From: an uncultured Chitinophagales bacterium
GTDB taxonomy: Bacteria > Bacteroidota > Bacteroidia > Chitinophagales > Chitinophagaceae
NCBI GenBank assembly: GCA_946886475.1
Contig: CAMPIQ010000002.1
Location: forward strand, 16,003-80,002
DNA length: 64,000 nt
Reading direction: 5' to 3'
Within the stretch, counting starts at the first letter, position 1, and every line of letters starts with the position of its first letter. The position numbers and the translations under genes are program-made. The notes beneath the pieces are model-generated. The model searched no databases and had not been told where the DNA came from. It saw only the letters and a program-made list of their open reading frames with translations. Of the stretch, positions 26,284-35,345 are shown one piece after another.

Positions 26284-28743
26284 TTAAAATTTATAGGATA
26301 TCGTTGTAATGAATTGTGAAGGGGCGATAGGGTTAATGCTATAGTTCTCATGAACGTAATAATTATACGTATTGGTAAGATTGGACAATTTAGCCTGTAA
26401 TGCAAACTTCCGGTAAGTATAACCAGCACTGAGATCAATAGTAGTAAACCCGTTTACAGCAATCAGTCTGGAATAATTTTGTGACTGTCCTGTTTTATTA
26501 TTCCAGCCTGCAAGCCTGTCGCCCACATAAAAAACAGAAGCACCCAGTTTCAATCCTTTCAGGGAAGGGGAATGAAAAGTAAAGAAAACACTGGCATTGG
26601 CTGTGTGGGCAGGATTGTTTACCAGGCGTTCCCCGGTTTTATAACTGCCCTCAGTATTCTCTGTTTTAGTATAGCGGGTGAAATTATAACTATAGCCTGC
26701 TGTAATATCCAGGCCTTTAATTGGATTTCCTGCAAGATCCAGTTCCACACCATCGCTTGTTGTCTGACCTGTCAGTTCTTTGATACCTGAATTATTATTT
26801 GGTGTTCCGTCTCTGAGGAAAGGCGCCATCTGTGCCAGGTTATTATTCACGATCCTGTATAAAGTAAGGTTTGCAGAGAAAAGACCGTTAAAGAATTCAT
26901 TCTTCACACCTATTTCATACTGGTCAATGATTGAAGGTTTCATAGGGTTGCCATCAATATCCTGGCCTGAATTAACCTGGAAGGAATTGGAATAGCTGGC
27001 AAAGACCGATGTTGATTTCAAAGGTTTATATACCAGCCCTACACGAGGCGAAAAGGCCTGGTCGGTTTCATTGTTGCCTTTGGACTTTTCACCGTTAAGG
27101 ATATTGGTTGAATCAATTCCAACAGTCTGCAGGTGAGAAAATCTAATTCCTGCAAGTACATTGAATTTCGAAGAAAGTTCAATAAGATCCTGTACATAAA
27201 TTCCAATACGATTAACCGGAGCTACTCTTTCCCTGATGCGGATTGCTTCAGGTATATCTGTACGTTGTTGATATTTATTGGGATCAAGAATATTGATGAT
27301 GTCGTAACCGTTCGATGGCAAACCTGCCGGAGCATTGAATCTGAAATCGTTATTGGTAGTCAGGTAATGGTCGGCATCCACACCGCTCAGCAGTTTATGT
27401 TCTAAGGAACCTGTTTTGATTTTTCCTATCAGATTCAGCTGTCCGCTGTAATACTTTTCATTCATTAAAATCCTGCCCAGTGGCCTTGTCCAGTCGCCAT
27501 TGGCAGCAGCCTGAATTCTTTCAGTGGAGAAATAATCCCTGTTATAATCCTGGAAAGAAAAAGAGGTGTTCAGTTTCCAGTTCTCATTGATAGAATGCCT
27601 GATACTGGCCGTTGCAGTGGCCTGTTTTGTTTTGCTGTATTGCCAGGCAGTACCATTGAACCTGGAACGGGGAACATCTGCAATAATGGTATTATCCAGA
27701 CTGCCAATTCCAAAATCAGGCGTGAAGTTGTGATAGAGATAGTCACCCTCTAATACAAGTTCAGTTCTTTTTCCAAGTTTAAAAAGAAGGGATGGGTTTA
27801 CATAGTATCGTTCAGAATGCACCTGGTCCCTGAAACTTTTTGCATTTTCATAGGTGCCGTTTAACCGGTAAGCAATGGAAGAGGAGAGTGGACCATATAT
27901 ATCAAATGCCGGCTTGTACAGGCTATAACTGCCAAACCTCATTGAAACCGAACCACCCCTGTGAAATTTGGGTTGTTTGGTAACCATATTTATGATTCCG
28001 CCGGGTGCCACCTGGCCGAATAAAATAGCGGCACTACCTTTTAATACTTCAACTTTTTCAAGGGAGCTCATTTCGGGCATGGCACCGGCATTGATCCTGG
28101 AACCATTCTTAAAAAGATTGGTGCTGCTGAAACTATATCCTCTTGCACCAAAACTCTCCTGAACACTGCCCCTGGTGGTTGTAACATACACACCGTTTAC
28201 ATTCTTAATCACATCACCAAGCCTTTGCGCCTGCTGGTCGCGGATCAATGCCTGTCCAACAACAGCAATACTTTGTGGGAGATCCATTGGATTGATATTG
28301 ATCTTTCCTATTTCAACGGGTTTATTGTTTAAGGTCCTGCCTGATGTAATCACCAGTTCTGAAAGAAGTTTTGCATTTTCTTCCAGCGTAATAACGATGT
28401 TCACCTCCTGGTTTTTTTTGATGTCAACTATTTGTTGCCGCGACTTTAATCCCACCATGCTTACTTCTACAGTGTAAACGCCTTCTTTTAAATTTTTAAT
28501 AGTAAAAAATCCATTCTCATCTGTGATGGCTGCTTTATTATTTTCTCTGATCTGCACGGTTACGAAAGCGGCTGGTTTTCCATCAGTTGTTATTATCTGT
28601 CCCGTAATAATTCCTTCGGGTATTTCATTAATGGGCGTAAATTCCTTCTTGGCAGGCACTAAACCTTCCTGCGACCACGTGCTTAAACTCAAAACGATGA
28701 ATGCTAAAACAGTAATTATTCTCACCTGATAAAATTTGTGCAA
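26284..28743 (-). CDS. TonB-dependent siderophore receptor
   Basis: An 819-residue outer-membrane receptor. A signal peptide of about 24 residues is followed by a carboxypeptidase-regulatory-like domain (about 40-125, IITTDGKPAAFVTVQIREN ... VVDIKKNQEVNIVITL). The plug domain (about 140-280) includes SIAVVGQALIRDQQAQRLGDV and VEVLKGSAAILFGQVAPGGIINMVTK. The beta barrel ends in FITTISYKF with a terminal Phe, as needed for outer-membrane insertion. The plug motifs are those of ferric-siderophore receptors. It lies upstream of the PepSY gene, together forming an iron-uptake pair next to the haem genes. Confidence 0.92.
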   Translation of the reverse strand: MHKFYQVRIITVLAFIVLSLSTWSQEGLVPAKKEFTPINEIPEGIITGQIITTDGKPAAFVTVQIRENNKAAITDENGFFTIKNLKEGVYTVEVSMVGLKSRQQIVDIKKNQEVNIVITLEENAKLLSELVITSGRTLNNKPVEIGKININPMDLPQSIAVVGQALIRDQQAQRLGDVIKNVNGVYVTTTRGSVQESFGARGYSFSSTNLFKNGSRINAGAMPEMSSLEKVEVLKGSAAILFGQVAPGGIINMVTKQPKFHRGGSVSMRFGSYSLYKPAFDIYGPLSSSIAYRLNGTYENAKSFRDQVHSERYYVNPSLLFKLGKRTELVLEGDYLYHNFTPDFGIGSLDNTIIADVPRSRFNGTAWQYSKTKQATATASIRHSINENWKLNTSFSFQDYNRDYFSTERIQAAANGDWTRPLGRILMNEKYYSGQLNLIGKIKTGSLEHKLLSGVDADHYLTTNNDFRFNAPAGLPSNGYDIINILDPNKYQQRTDIPEAIRIRERVAPVNRIGIYVQDLIELSSKFNVLAGIRFSHLQTVGIDSTNILNGEKSKGNNETDQAFSPRVGLVYKPLKSTSVFASYSNSFQVNSGQDIDGNPMKPSIIDQYEIGVKNEFFNGLFSANLTLYRIVNNNLAQMAPFLRDGTPNNNSGIKELTGQTTSDGVELDLAGNPIKGLDITAGYSYNFTRYTKTENTEGSYKTGERLVNNPAHTANASVFFTFHSPSLKGLKLGASVFYVGDRLAGWNNKTGQSQNYSRLIAVNGFTTIDLSAGYTYRKFALQAKLSNLTNTYNYYVHENYSINPIAPSQFITTISYKF

Positions 28744-28942
28744 ATAGACAGCAACCAGGCTGCTGACAGGTGCCGGAATGGGAAAAACTATTTACGGAAC
28801 TGGAAAAATCTTTTAATTAGGGCTGATTCCATATCATAGTATGGTTACCCTGGTTATTTTTTTCTGAAGATTTATACACTAAAACTATTGTGGAATAATG
28901 GTAAGGCCATCTGAAATAGTTGACACACCGGTGACAACAGGG

Positions 28943-29542
28943 TCATAACCTGGCCAGTTGTCCGGTAATGATTTTTTCAACAGCCGCAAGGCTTTCGCCA
29001 AAGGCAATGATCCCGTCCTGGTGTCCGCCCATGGCAAAGATCTTTTGTTGCCTGATCTGATTGTGGGTGTAAATTCTTTTTATTTCCATTGCCATGGCCG
29101 GGGTGCCATATGCTACATTTTTTTCGGTGCCTGGAAGCACGGACATCAGCCTTTCCCATAAGGCATGATGATGAATATGGATCACAGCCTGCACGTCCTT
29201 ATCACACTGGTACAACATGGCGTGGGTAAGCGATTCGGAAGAGGCCATAACCGGACCCTCTGCCACCAATGAATTTCCTTCAATATCAAAGGACGTTACT
29301 AAGGTATAATGCTGGTGATCAGTGACCCTGATATTACCTGTACCCGAGCCGCTGATGATAAAACTGTTCCCGGTAAACCTTTTGCTGATATTTCCATAGC
29401 CAATGCCATCAATGGTGCAGCCAATAAGTGAAAGCTGATACAGGTGCTGCCTGCAGTTGTTTAGATCATGTATCAGGGATTCGTCTAAAGCATTTTTCCT
29501 TATCCAGGTGGATTTGAATTTTATAACACCTTCTTCGTTCAT
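28943..29542 (-). CDS. class II aldolase/adducin family protein, possible MtnB
   Basis: A 199-residue class II aldolase-fold protein. Visible elements are the phosphate and substrate region GNISKRF ... SGSGTG, DIEGN, the acidic region EGPVMASSESLTH and the metal-binding HIHHHALWERL. It overlaps mtnA by 4 nt, so they are translationally coupled. Two roles are possible: methylthioribulose-1-phosphate dehydratase (MtnB) in methionine salvage, or the aldolase of the DHAP shunt that cleaves 5-deoxyribulose or methylthioribulose 1-phosphate. No mtnC, mtnD, mtnE or mtnK lies nearby, so the choice cannot be made from the window. Confidence 0.75.
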   Translation of the reverse strand: MNEEGVIKFKSTWIRKNALDESLIHDLNNCRQHLYQLSLIGCTIDGIGYGNISKRFTGNSFIISGSGTGNIRVTDHQHYTLVTSFDIEGNSLVAEGPVMASSESLTHAMLYQCDKDVQAVIHIHHHALWERLMSVLPGTEKNVAYGTPAMAMEIKRIYTHNQIRQQKIFAMGGHQDGIIAFGESLAAVEKIITGQLARL

Positions 29543-30648
29543 CTTTTTATTTGTTCAGGGAAAAGCTTCAGGATCTCTTGTTCATCTGCAGCGCAGATGC
29601 CTCTTTCAGTGATCAAACCAGTAATGAGTCGTGATGGTGTAACATCAAATCCATAATTCAGTGCCGGGCTTTTTTCAGGCGTGATCAATACCTGTTTAAT
29701 GGTATCATCACAAAAACCACTGATATATCTTACCTCGTCGGCGCTTCTTTCTTCAATTTCAATTTCACGCAATCCGTCATACATATTCCAATCGAAAGTG
29801 GAGGAGGGAAACGCTACATAAAAGGGCACGCCATTGTCTTTTGCCGCCAGGGCCTTAAGGTAGGTGCCAATTTTGTTGGCTGCATCGCCCCTACGTGTTA
29901 CACGGTCAGCACCTGTTATCACCATGTCCACCATTCCTTTCTGCATAAGATGACCGCCCGTATTATCGCTGATAACGGTGTGCGGTATGCCCAGGTTAAC
30001 CAGTTCCCATGCAGTAAGCGAGGCACCCTGGTTGCGGGGCCGCGTTTCGTCAACCCATACATGAACGGGGATGGATCTTTCAAAGGCTTCATAAATAGGA
30101 GCCGTGGCAGAACCCCTGTCTACAAATGCAAGCCATCCCGCGTTGCAATGGGTTAAGATATTCACCGTTTCACCATTCTTTTTTTCAGAAATGGCCTGAA
30201 TGATCTTCAGTCCATGCTTTCCTAATTCACGGCAATAATGAGCATCTTCATTTGCGATCTCTTCTGCCATTTTTTTTGCCACTGAGATCTTTTCCTTGCG
30301 GGTAGCGGCTTTAGATATGGCGGTGAGCTGCCGGTTAACTGCCCATGAAAGGTTAACGGCCGTTGGTCTTGTAGCAATTAATCTTGCGCCATATTGGTGC
30401 ATTATGTCATCCGGATCTTCGCCGTTTGTTTCCAATAAGGCCAGGTACATGCCATAGGCAGCTGAGGCCCCTATAAGGCCGGCCCCTCTCACCTTCATTT
30501 CTTTGATAGCCGTAACCATATCGTTAAAGCTCTGTAGGGCTTCAGTTTCAAACCGGTGAGGTAATAACCGCTGATCAATGATATGAACAGTAGCCGGGTC
30601 TGTTTCATTCATCCATATTGTTCTGTAATGTTTACCATTTACCTGCAT
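29539..30648 (-). CDS. mtnA: S-methyl-5-thioribose-1-phosphate isomerase
   Basis: A 369-residue aldose-ketose isomerase of the eIF2B-like family that converts methylthioribose 1-phosphate to the ribulose form; relatives also accept 5-deoxyribose 1-phosphate. The sequence shows MKVRGAGLIGASAAYG, the catalytic Cys in LTHCNAGWLA, the conserved Asp-Asn in ISDNTGGHLM, and GADRVTRRGDAANKIGTY. The DNTGG and VTRRGD variants differ from the more usual DNMA and IAANGD, so specificity may differ. It is first in a two-gene operon with the class II aldolase. Confidence 0.9.
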   Translation of the reverse strand: MQVNGKHYRTIWMNETDPATVHIIDQRLLPHRFETEALQSFNDMVTAIKEMKVRGAGLIGASAAYGMYLALLETNGEDPDDIMHQYGARLIATRPTAVNLSWAVNRQLTAISKAATRKEKISVAKKMAEEIANEDAHYCRELGKHGLKIIQAISEKKNGETVNILTHCNAGWLAFVDRGSATAPIYEAFERSIPVHVWVDETRPRNQGASLTAWELVNLGIPHTVISDNTGGHLMQKGMVDMVITGADRVTRRGDAANKIGTYLKALAAKDNGVPFYVAFPSSTFDWNMYDGLREIEIEERSADEVRYISGFCDDTIKQVLITPEKSPALNYGFDVTPSRLITGLITERGICAADEQEILKLFPEQIKR

Positions 30649-30729
30649 AGTAGTTATAAAAGTATCCTGAAATGCCAGAGCAAAAGAAATTAGTTCAAAA
30701 AATCAAATGATCATGGTTAAAGCTGCCTG

Positions 30730-30757
30730 CCAATAGCCAATAGCCATTGGCTTTTTT
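30730..30757. repeat. 7-bp-period array, TAGCCAA type, forming a terminator-like hairpin
   Basis: The units CCAATAG, CCAATAG and CCATTGG are followed by CTTTTTT. AGCCAAT (30735-30741) and ATTGGCT (30746-30752) form a perfect 7-bp stem with loop AGCC, followed by a T run, exactly like an intrinsic terminator. It lies just upstream of the ileS promoter and after the divergent mtnA start. Confidence 0.75.
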
Positions 30758-30759
30758 CT

Positions 30760-30767
30760 TACCTTTG
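30760..30767 (+). promoter_or_regulatory. TAnnTTTG promoter element for ileS
   Basis: TACCTTTG is an exact match, 33 nt before the ileS ATG at 30801, and directly downstream of the hairpin array. Confidence 0.5.
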
Positions 30768-30800
30768 CCCACATTTTCAAAAATACATCCAGGAGCCCTT

Positions 30801-33800
30801 ATGGCCAATCGATATAAAGAATTCAAACAATTAAATCTTCCTTCCATAGAAAAGGAAACGCTCGAAAGATGGAAGCAGGAAAAAACTTTTGAAAAAAGTG
30901 TAGAATTAAGGGATGGATCTGAACCCTTTGTTTTTTTTGAAGGTCCACCGAGTGCCAATGGCATGCCTGGAATTCATCATGTGATTTCCCGCTCCCTGAA
31001 GGATCTTGTTTGCCGTTATAAAACCATGAAGGGTTTTAAAGTTGAACGCAAGGGTGGCTGGGATACACACGGGCTTCCTATTGAACTGGGCGTGGAAAAA
31101 GAACTGGGCATTACTAAGGAAGATATCGGAAAAAAAATATCTGTAGCAGAATACAACCAGAAATGCCGCGAAGCCGTTTTGCGATATAAGGATAAATGGG
31201 ATGAGCTAACCATGAAGATGGGTTACTGGGTTGACCTTAATGATCCCTATATCACTTTTAAGAATGAATATATTGAAACGCTGTGGTGGTGTTTAAAAGA
31301 ATTATATAACAAGGGACTACTTTATAAAAGTGTATCCATACAGCCTTATTCACCTGCAGCGGGAACCGGATTAAGTTCTCATGAACTGAATCAGCCTGGT
31401 ACTTACAAGAATGTAAAAGACACCAGTGCCGTTGCCATGTTCCCTTTGTCTGTTGCAGCTACAACCATGGCAGGCGAAGGCCTTGATACCTTACAACGCA
31501 TCAATGATGCACTGAAGGCCCAGGGTAATACAAACGATGTTTACTTTTTAGCCTGGACAACCACTCCATGGACCCTGCCTTCAAATCTCGGACTCACCGT
31601 TGGTCCGAACATAGATTATGTTTTGGTGAGTACATTCAATCCTTACACACATGTACCGCAAAATGTAATTCTTGCCAGGGCTCTGATTGGAAAATATTTC
31701 AGGCCTGAAGGCGAGAATATAAATTTTGAAAATTATGATGGAAGCCAGAAGATATTACCCTGGAAAATAGTTGTTGAATTTAAAGGGAAACAACTGGAAG
31801 GGTTGCGTTATGAACCCCTGCTTCAATATGAGGCCAATTCACTGGAAGCCGTGCAGGAAATTACGCCGGGTGCAAAACCATGGAAAATATTACTTGGGGA
31901 TTTTGTAACCACTGAAGATGGTACCGGCATTGTGCATACAGCACCGGCCTTTGGTGCGGATGATTACCGTGTGGGAAAGAAATATAATATAGGCATCCTT
32001 ACACTTGTTGACCGTGAAGGCAGGTTTGTAGATGGACTGGGTGAGTTTTCCGGGAGATATATAAAGGATTATAAAGGCCAGGAAGGATATGTAGATGTGA
32101 ACGTGGACATTTCCGTTAAGCTAAAAAAAGAGAACCTGGCATTTAAGATTGAAAAATATGAACACAGTTACCCGCATTGCTGGAGAACTGACAAGCCGGT
32201 TGTGTATTACCCGCTTGATGCCTGGTTTATTAAAACCACAGCCCTGCGCGACAGGATGGTGGAATTGAATAAGACCATTCAATGGAAGCCTGAATCAACC
32301 GGAACCGGGCGATTTGGAAACTGGCTGGAAAATATGGTGGACTGGAACCTTAGCCGCAGCAGGTACTGGGGTACACCACTCCCGGTATGGAGAACCGGTT
32401 ATGAAGATGAAAAAGGAAGATGGATTTCCCAGGGTAAAGATGAAGGAGGTGAAGAAATTTGTATCGGATCAATTGAAGAATTGAATGAAGGGATACGCAA
32501 AGCCAGTGAAGTATTGGGAGGAGATGTGAATAAAAACTATCTGCATGATGGAATTCTTGATCTGCACAAACCTTATGTAGACGAGGTGATACTTGTTTCA
32601 CCATCGGGGAAACGCATGCGGCGGGAACCTGATCTGATAGATGTATGGTTCGACAGTGGCGCCATGCCGTATGCCCAGTGGCATTTTCCTTTTGAGAACA
32701 AAGAAAAATTCAAAGAAAACTTCCCTGCTAATTTTATTGCGGAAGGTGTTGACCAGACCCGCGGATGGTTCTATACACTGCATGCCCTGGGGGTAATGCT
32801 TTTTGATTCCGTTGCTTACAAAACGGTTGTGTCAAATGGTTTGGTGCTGGATAAGAATGGAAACAAAATGAGTAAGCGCCTTGGGAATGTGGTAGATCCC
32901 TTCCAGACCATTGAAAGATTTGGTGCAGATGCAACAAGGTGGTACCTCATTACCAATGCTTCCCCATGGGATAACCTGAAGTTTGATCTGGAGGGTATTA
33001 AGGAAGTTCAAAGAAAATTCTTCGGCACTTTATATAATACCTACCAGTTCTTTGCATTGTATGCTAATGTAGACGGATTCCATTTTAAAGAGCAATACGT
33101 TCCACTGGAACAAAGACCTGAGATCGACAGATGGGTATTATCATCATTGCAAACCCTCATCAAAAAAGTTACGGCGGCCTTTGACGATTATGAACCTACA
33201 CAGGCCGGCCGTTTGATAGAAGACTTTGTTGATGAACACCTGAGCAACTGGTATGTTCGACTTTGCAGAAGGCGGTTCTGGAAGCCTGCCCGTAAAAACG
33301 CAGGAGCTGCAAATGTTGATGAAGTTGAACTGGATAAGATTGCGGCCTACCAAACTTTATACGAATGTCTGGAAACTGTTGTGCGTTTAATGGCTCCGAT
33401 CTCCCCTTTCTTCAGCGATGAGTTGTTCATTAATCTGAATGCTGTAACCGGCAGGCAAAAAGAATCTTCAGTACACCATGTAAGATTCCCTGAAGCAAGG
33501 GAGGTCATGATCGATTCTTTACTTGAAGAGCGAATGAGTCTGGCCCAGGATGTTTGCTCACTGGTTTTATCCTTACGAAAAAAGGTGAACATAAAAGTTC
33601 GCCAGCCTTTACAGAAAGTATTGATTCCCGTACTCAATCCGGGTATGGCAGCACAATTGTTAAAAATTGAAGACCTCATCAAGGCCGAAGTGAATGTGAA
33701 GGAAGTGGAATATTTAACCGATACCGAAGGTTTCATTAAAAAGAAGATCAGGCCCAATTTCCAGGCCCTTGGTAAAAAACTCGGTTCGCACATGAAACGG

Positions 33801-34262
33801 GTTTCCCAGGCCCTTTCTGATTTTTCCCAGCATGATATTTCTTTATTTGAAAAAGAAGGCAGATATTCAATTCCCATTAACGATGAGTCTGTTGAATTGA
33901 TGCTCAGCGAAGTAGAGATCAGCAGTGAGGATATACCAGGCTGGACGGTTGCCAATAAAGGATCATTAACGGTGGCGCTTGATATTAACATCAGTCCCGA
34001 GCTCGTTCAGGAAGGAGACGCAAGGGAATTTGTGAACAGGATCCAGAAAATAAGGAAGGATAGTGGTTTTGAAGTAACGGACAGGGTAGATGTGAAAGTG
34101 GCAGCCAATAACGGTATCGGTCAATCTTTGGCTAAGTATAATGACTATATTTGCGCCGAAATTCTGGCGGATAAGCTGGAACTGACAACACAAATTGACG
34201 GTGGCATTGAAATAGAGATAAATGACAATCCATTGAAGGTCATCGTTTTAAAAAAGGGGTAA
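30801..34262 (+). CDS. ileS: isoleucine--tRNA ligase
   Basis: A class I aminoacyl-tRNA synthetase of 1153 residues. The HIGH region reads SANGMPGIHH, and the KMSKS loop reads NKMSKRLGN. The editing (CP1) domain lies at about 180-420, including LAWTTTPWTLPSNLGLTVG and EDGTGIVHTAPAFGADD. The long size and the C-terminal region without a zinc finger indicate the eukaryote-like (type 2) IleS common in Bacteroidota, a type often less sensitive to mupirocin; that property is inferred. ATG 30801 is chosen because the upstream TTG frame (30747) lies in promoter DNA. The DksA-like gene follows after 8 bp. Confidence 0.96.
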   Translation: MANRYKEFKQLNLPSIEKETLERWKQEKTFEKSVELRDGSEPFVFFEGPPSANGMPGIHHVISRSLKDLVCRYKTMKGFKVERKGGWDTHGLPIELGVEKELGITKEDIGKKISVAEYNQKCREAVLRYKDKWDELTMKMGYWVDLNDPYITFKNEYIETLWWCLKELYNKGLLYKSVSIQPYSPAAGTGLSSHELNQPGTYKNVKDTSAVAMFPLSVAATTMAGEGLDTLQRINDALKAQGNTNDVYFLAWTTTPWTLPSNLGLTVGPNIDYVLVSTFNPYTHVPQNVILARALIGKYFRPEGENINFENYDGSQKILPWKIVVEFKGKQLEGLRYEPLLQYEANSLEAVQEITPGAKPWKILLGDFVTTEDGTGIVHTAPAFGADDYRVGKKYNIGILTLVDREGRFVDGLGEFSGRYIKDYKGQEGYVDVNVDISVKLKKENLAFKIEKYEHSYPHCWRTDKPVVYYPLDAWFIKTTALRDRMVELNKTIQWKPESTGTGRFGNWLENMVDWNLSRSRYWGTPLPVWRTGYEDEKGRWISQGKDEGGEEICIGSIEELNEGIRKASEVLGGDVNKNYLHDGILDLHKPYVDEVILVSPSGKRMRREPDLIDVWFDSGAMPYAQWHFPFENKEKFKENFPANFIAEGVDQTRGWFYTLHALGVMLFDSVAYKTVVSNGLVLDKNGNKMSKRLGNVVDPFQTIERFGADATRWYLITNASPWDNLKFDLEGIKEVQRKFFGTLYNTYQFFALYANVDGFHFKEQYVPLEQRPEIDRWVLSSLQTLIKKVTAAFDDYEPTQAGRLIEDFVDEHLSNWYVRLCRRRFWKPARKNAGAANVDEVELDKIAAYQTLYECLETVVRLMAPISPFFSDELFINLNAVTGRQKESSVHHVRFPEAREVMIDSLLEERMSLAQDVCSLVLSLRKKVNIKVRQPLQKVLIPVLNPGMAAQLLKIEDLIKAEVNVKEVEYLTDTEGFIKKKIRPNFQALGKKLGSHMKRVSQALSDFSQHDISLFEKEGRYSIPINDESVELMLSEVEISSEDIPGWTVANKGSLTVALDINISPELVQEGDAREFVNRIQKIRKDSGFEVTDRVDVKVAANNGIGQSLAKYNDYICAEILADKLELTTQIDGGIEIEINDNPLKVIVLKKG

Positions 34263-34270
34263 TTTATTGT

Positions 34271-35194
34271 ATGGCTACAAAGAAGCAAGCACCCAAATCT
34301 GCCCGCCCTTCGGGTGGGAAAACAGCAAAAGCGGCCAAACCGGCTAAAAAAGCACCGGCAAAACCAGTCCGTTCCGCTGTCAAGCCAACTGCTGCAAAAA
34401 AATCAGCAAAGCCGGCACGACCATCAGGAAAGCCTGTTGCCAGGAAAGCAGTGCCCAAAAAGGCAGTTAAAAAAGCGGCGCCTGCTCCAAAAAAGGCGGC
34501 TGCCAAGCCTGCACCCAAACCGGTGAAGAAAGTGGTGGCACCTGTAAAGAAGGTAGCTGCTCCGGCTAAGGCTGTGCCTTCAAAAGCGGCTCCTGCTAAA
34601 AAACCGGAACCGGTAAAAACTCAGGAACCTACCAAAAAACCGGTAGTTGCAGCGCCTACACATCATGAAGTAAAGCCAGCCGTTAAGCCAATTGAGAAAC
34701 CAGTAGCTAAAAAAGAACCACCAAGAAAGGTGGTCATTCCAAAAACATCAACTACGAAAGCAGTAAAATACGATCCTGATTTCACCAAATCAGTATTGGA
34801 TTCACCTAACCATGAAAACACCGGCCCAACAATGAGATATTCAGATTCAGAGTTACAGGAGTTTAGAGAGCTGATCATGAAAAAGCTGGAAACAGCCAAG
34901 AAAGAACTGGCGTATCTGCAGGGACTGATCACCCGTAAAGATGAAGGAGATATGGAAGATGGTCGATATATGACCATGGAAGATGGAAGTATGAGCATGG
35001 AAAGAGAACAGCTAAGTCAAATGGCCAGCCGTCAGATCCAGTTCATTGACCATCTTGAAAAAGCTATTATGCGCATAGAAAATAAAACCTATGGCATTTG
35101 CCGTGTTACCGGTAAGCTGATTGAAAAGGCCCGCCTTCGTGCTGTGCCTCATGCTACACTGAGCATTGAAGCAAAGCAGATGATGAATAAATAG
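34271..35194 (+). CDS. TraR/DksA-family protein with histone-H1-like basic N-terminal tail
   Basis: A 307-residue protein in two parts. Residues 1 to about 165 are Lys/Ala/Pro-rich, with repeated KPA/KKA patterns like histone H1 tails, predicted disordered and nucleic-acid binding. The C-terminal part (about 195-307) is a DksA/TraR-type helical hairpin with LQEFRELIMKKLETAKKELAYLQGL and then YGICRVTGKLIEKARLRAVPHATLS. The zinc-finger positions are mostly lost: one Cys remains where four are usual. It follows ileS closely, a conserved neighbour in the phylum. Binding in the RNA polymerase secondary channel is inferred from homology. Confidence 0.85.
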   Translation: MATKKQAPKSARPSGGKTAKAAKPAKKAPAKPVRSAVKPTAAKKSAKPARPSGKPVARKAVPKKAVKKAAPAPKKAAAKPAPKPVKKVVAPVKKVAAPAKAVPSKAAPAKKPEPVKTQEPTKKPVVAAPTHHEVKPAVKPIEKPVAKKEPPRKVVIPKTSTTKAVKYDPDFTKSVLDSPNHENTGPTMRYSDSELQEFRELIMKKLETAKKELAYLQGLITRKDEGDMEDGRYMTMEDGSMSMEREQLSQMASRQIQFIDHLEKAIMRIENKTYGICRVTGKLIEKARLRAVPHATLSIEAKQMMNK

Positions 35195-35225
35195 TTTGCC
35201 CAGGCAAATTGTAACCGTGTACATA

Positions 35226-35284
35226 AGAAAAGGAGATTTTGCAGAGAAGAAAACTTTAATTTCTCTGCAACAACCTCCTTTTCT
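35226..35284. terminator. long two-part hairpin between convergent genes
   Basis: Two nested perfect stems of 10 bp: AGAAAAGGAG (35226-35235) pairs with CTCCTTTTCT (35275-35284), and TTGCAGAGAA (35239-35248) pairs with TTCTCTGCAA (35261-35270). The purine-rich and pyrimidine-rich arms give A and T runs on both sides, fitting a bidirectional terminator. Confidence 0.8.
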
Positions 35285-35345
35285 TCTTTTTCACGATGGT
35301 AAAAAAATACTGCTGAAAACAGCTCAGGATACACCCCCGGTTCAG

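Noticed and set aside
33347..33991. 214-residue minus-strand open frame
   Set aside because: It lies wholly inside ileS, is Ser/Thr-rich in the way reverse-frame shadows are, and matches no family.
34271..34760. Possible frameshift or low-complexity artefact in the DksA-like gene
   Set aside because: The frame stays open through the Lys/Ala/Pro-rich part into the conserved DksA core, so it is a real basic tail.
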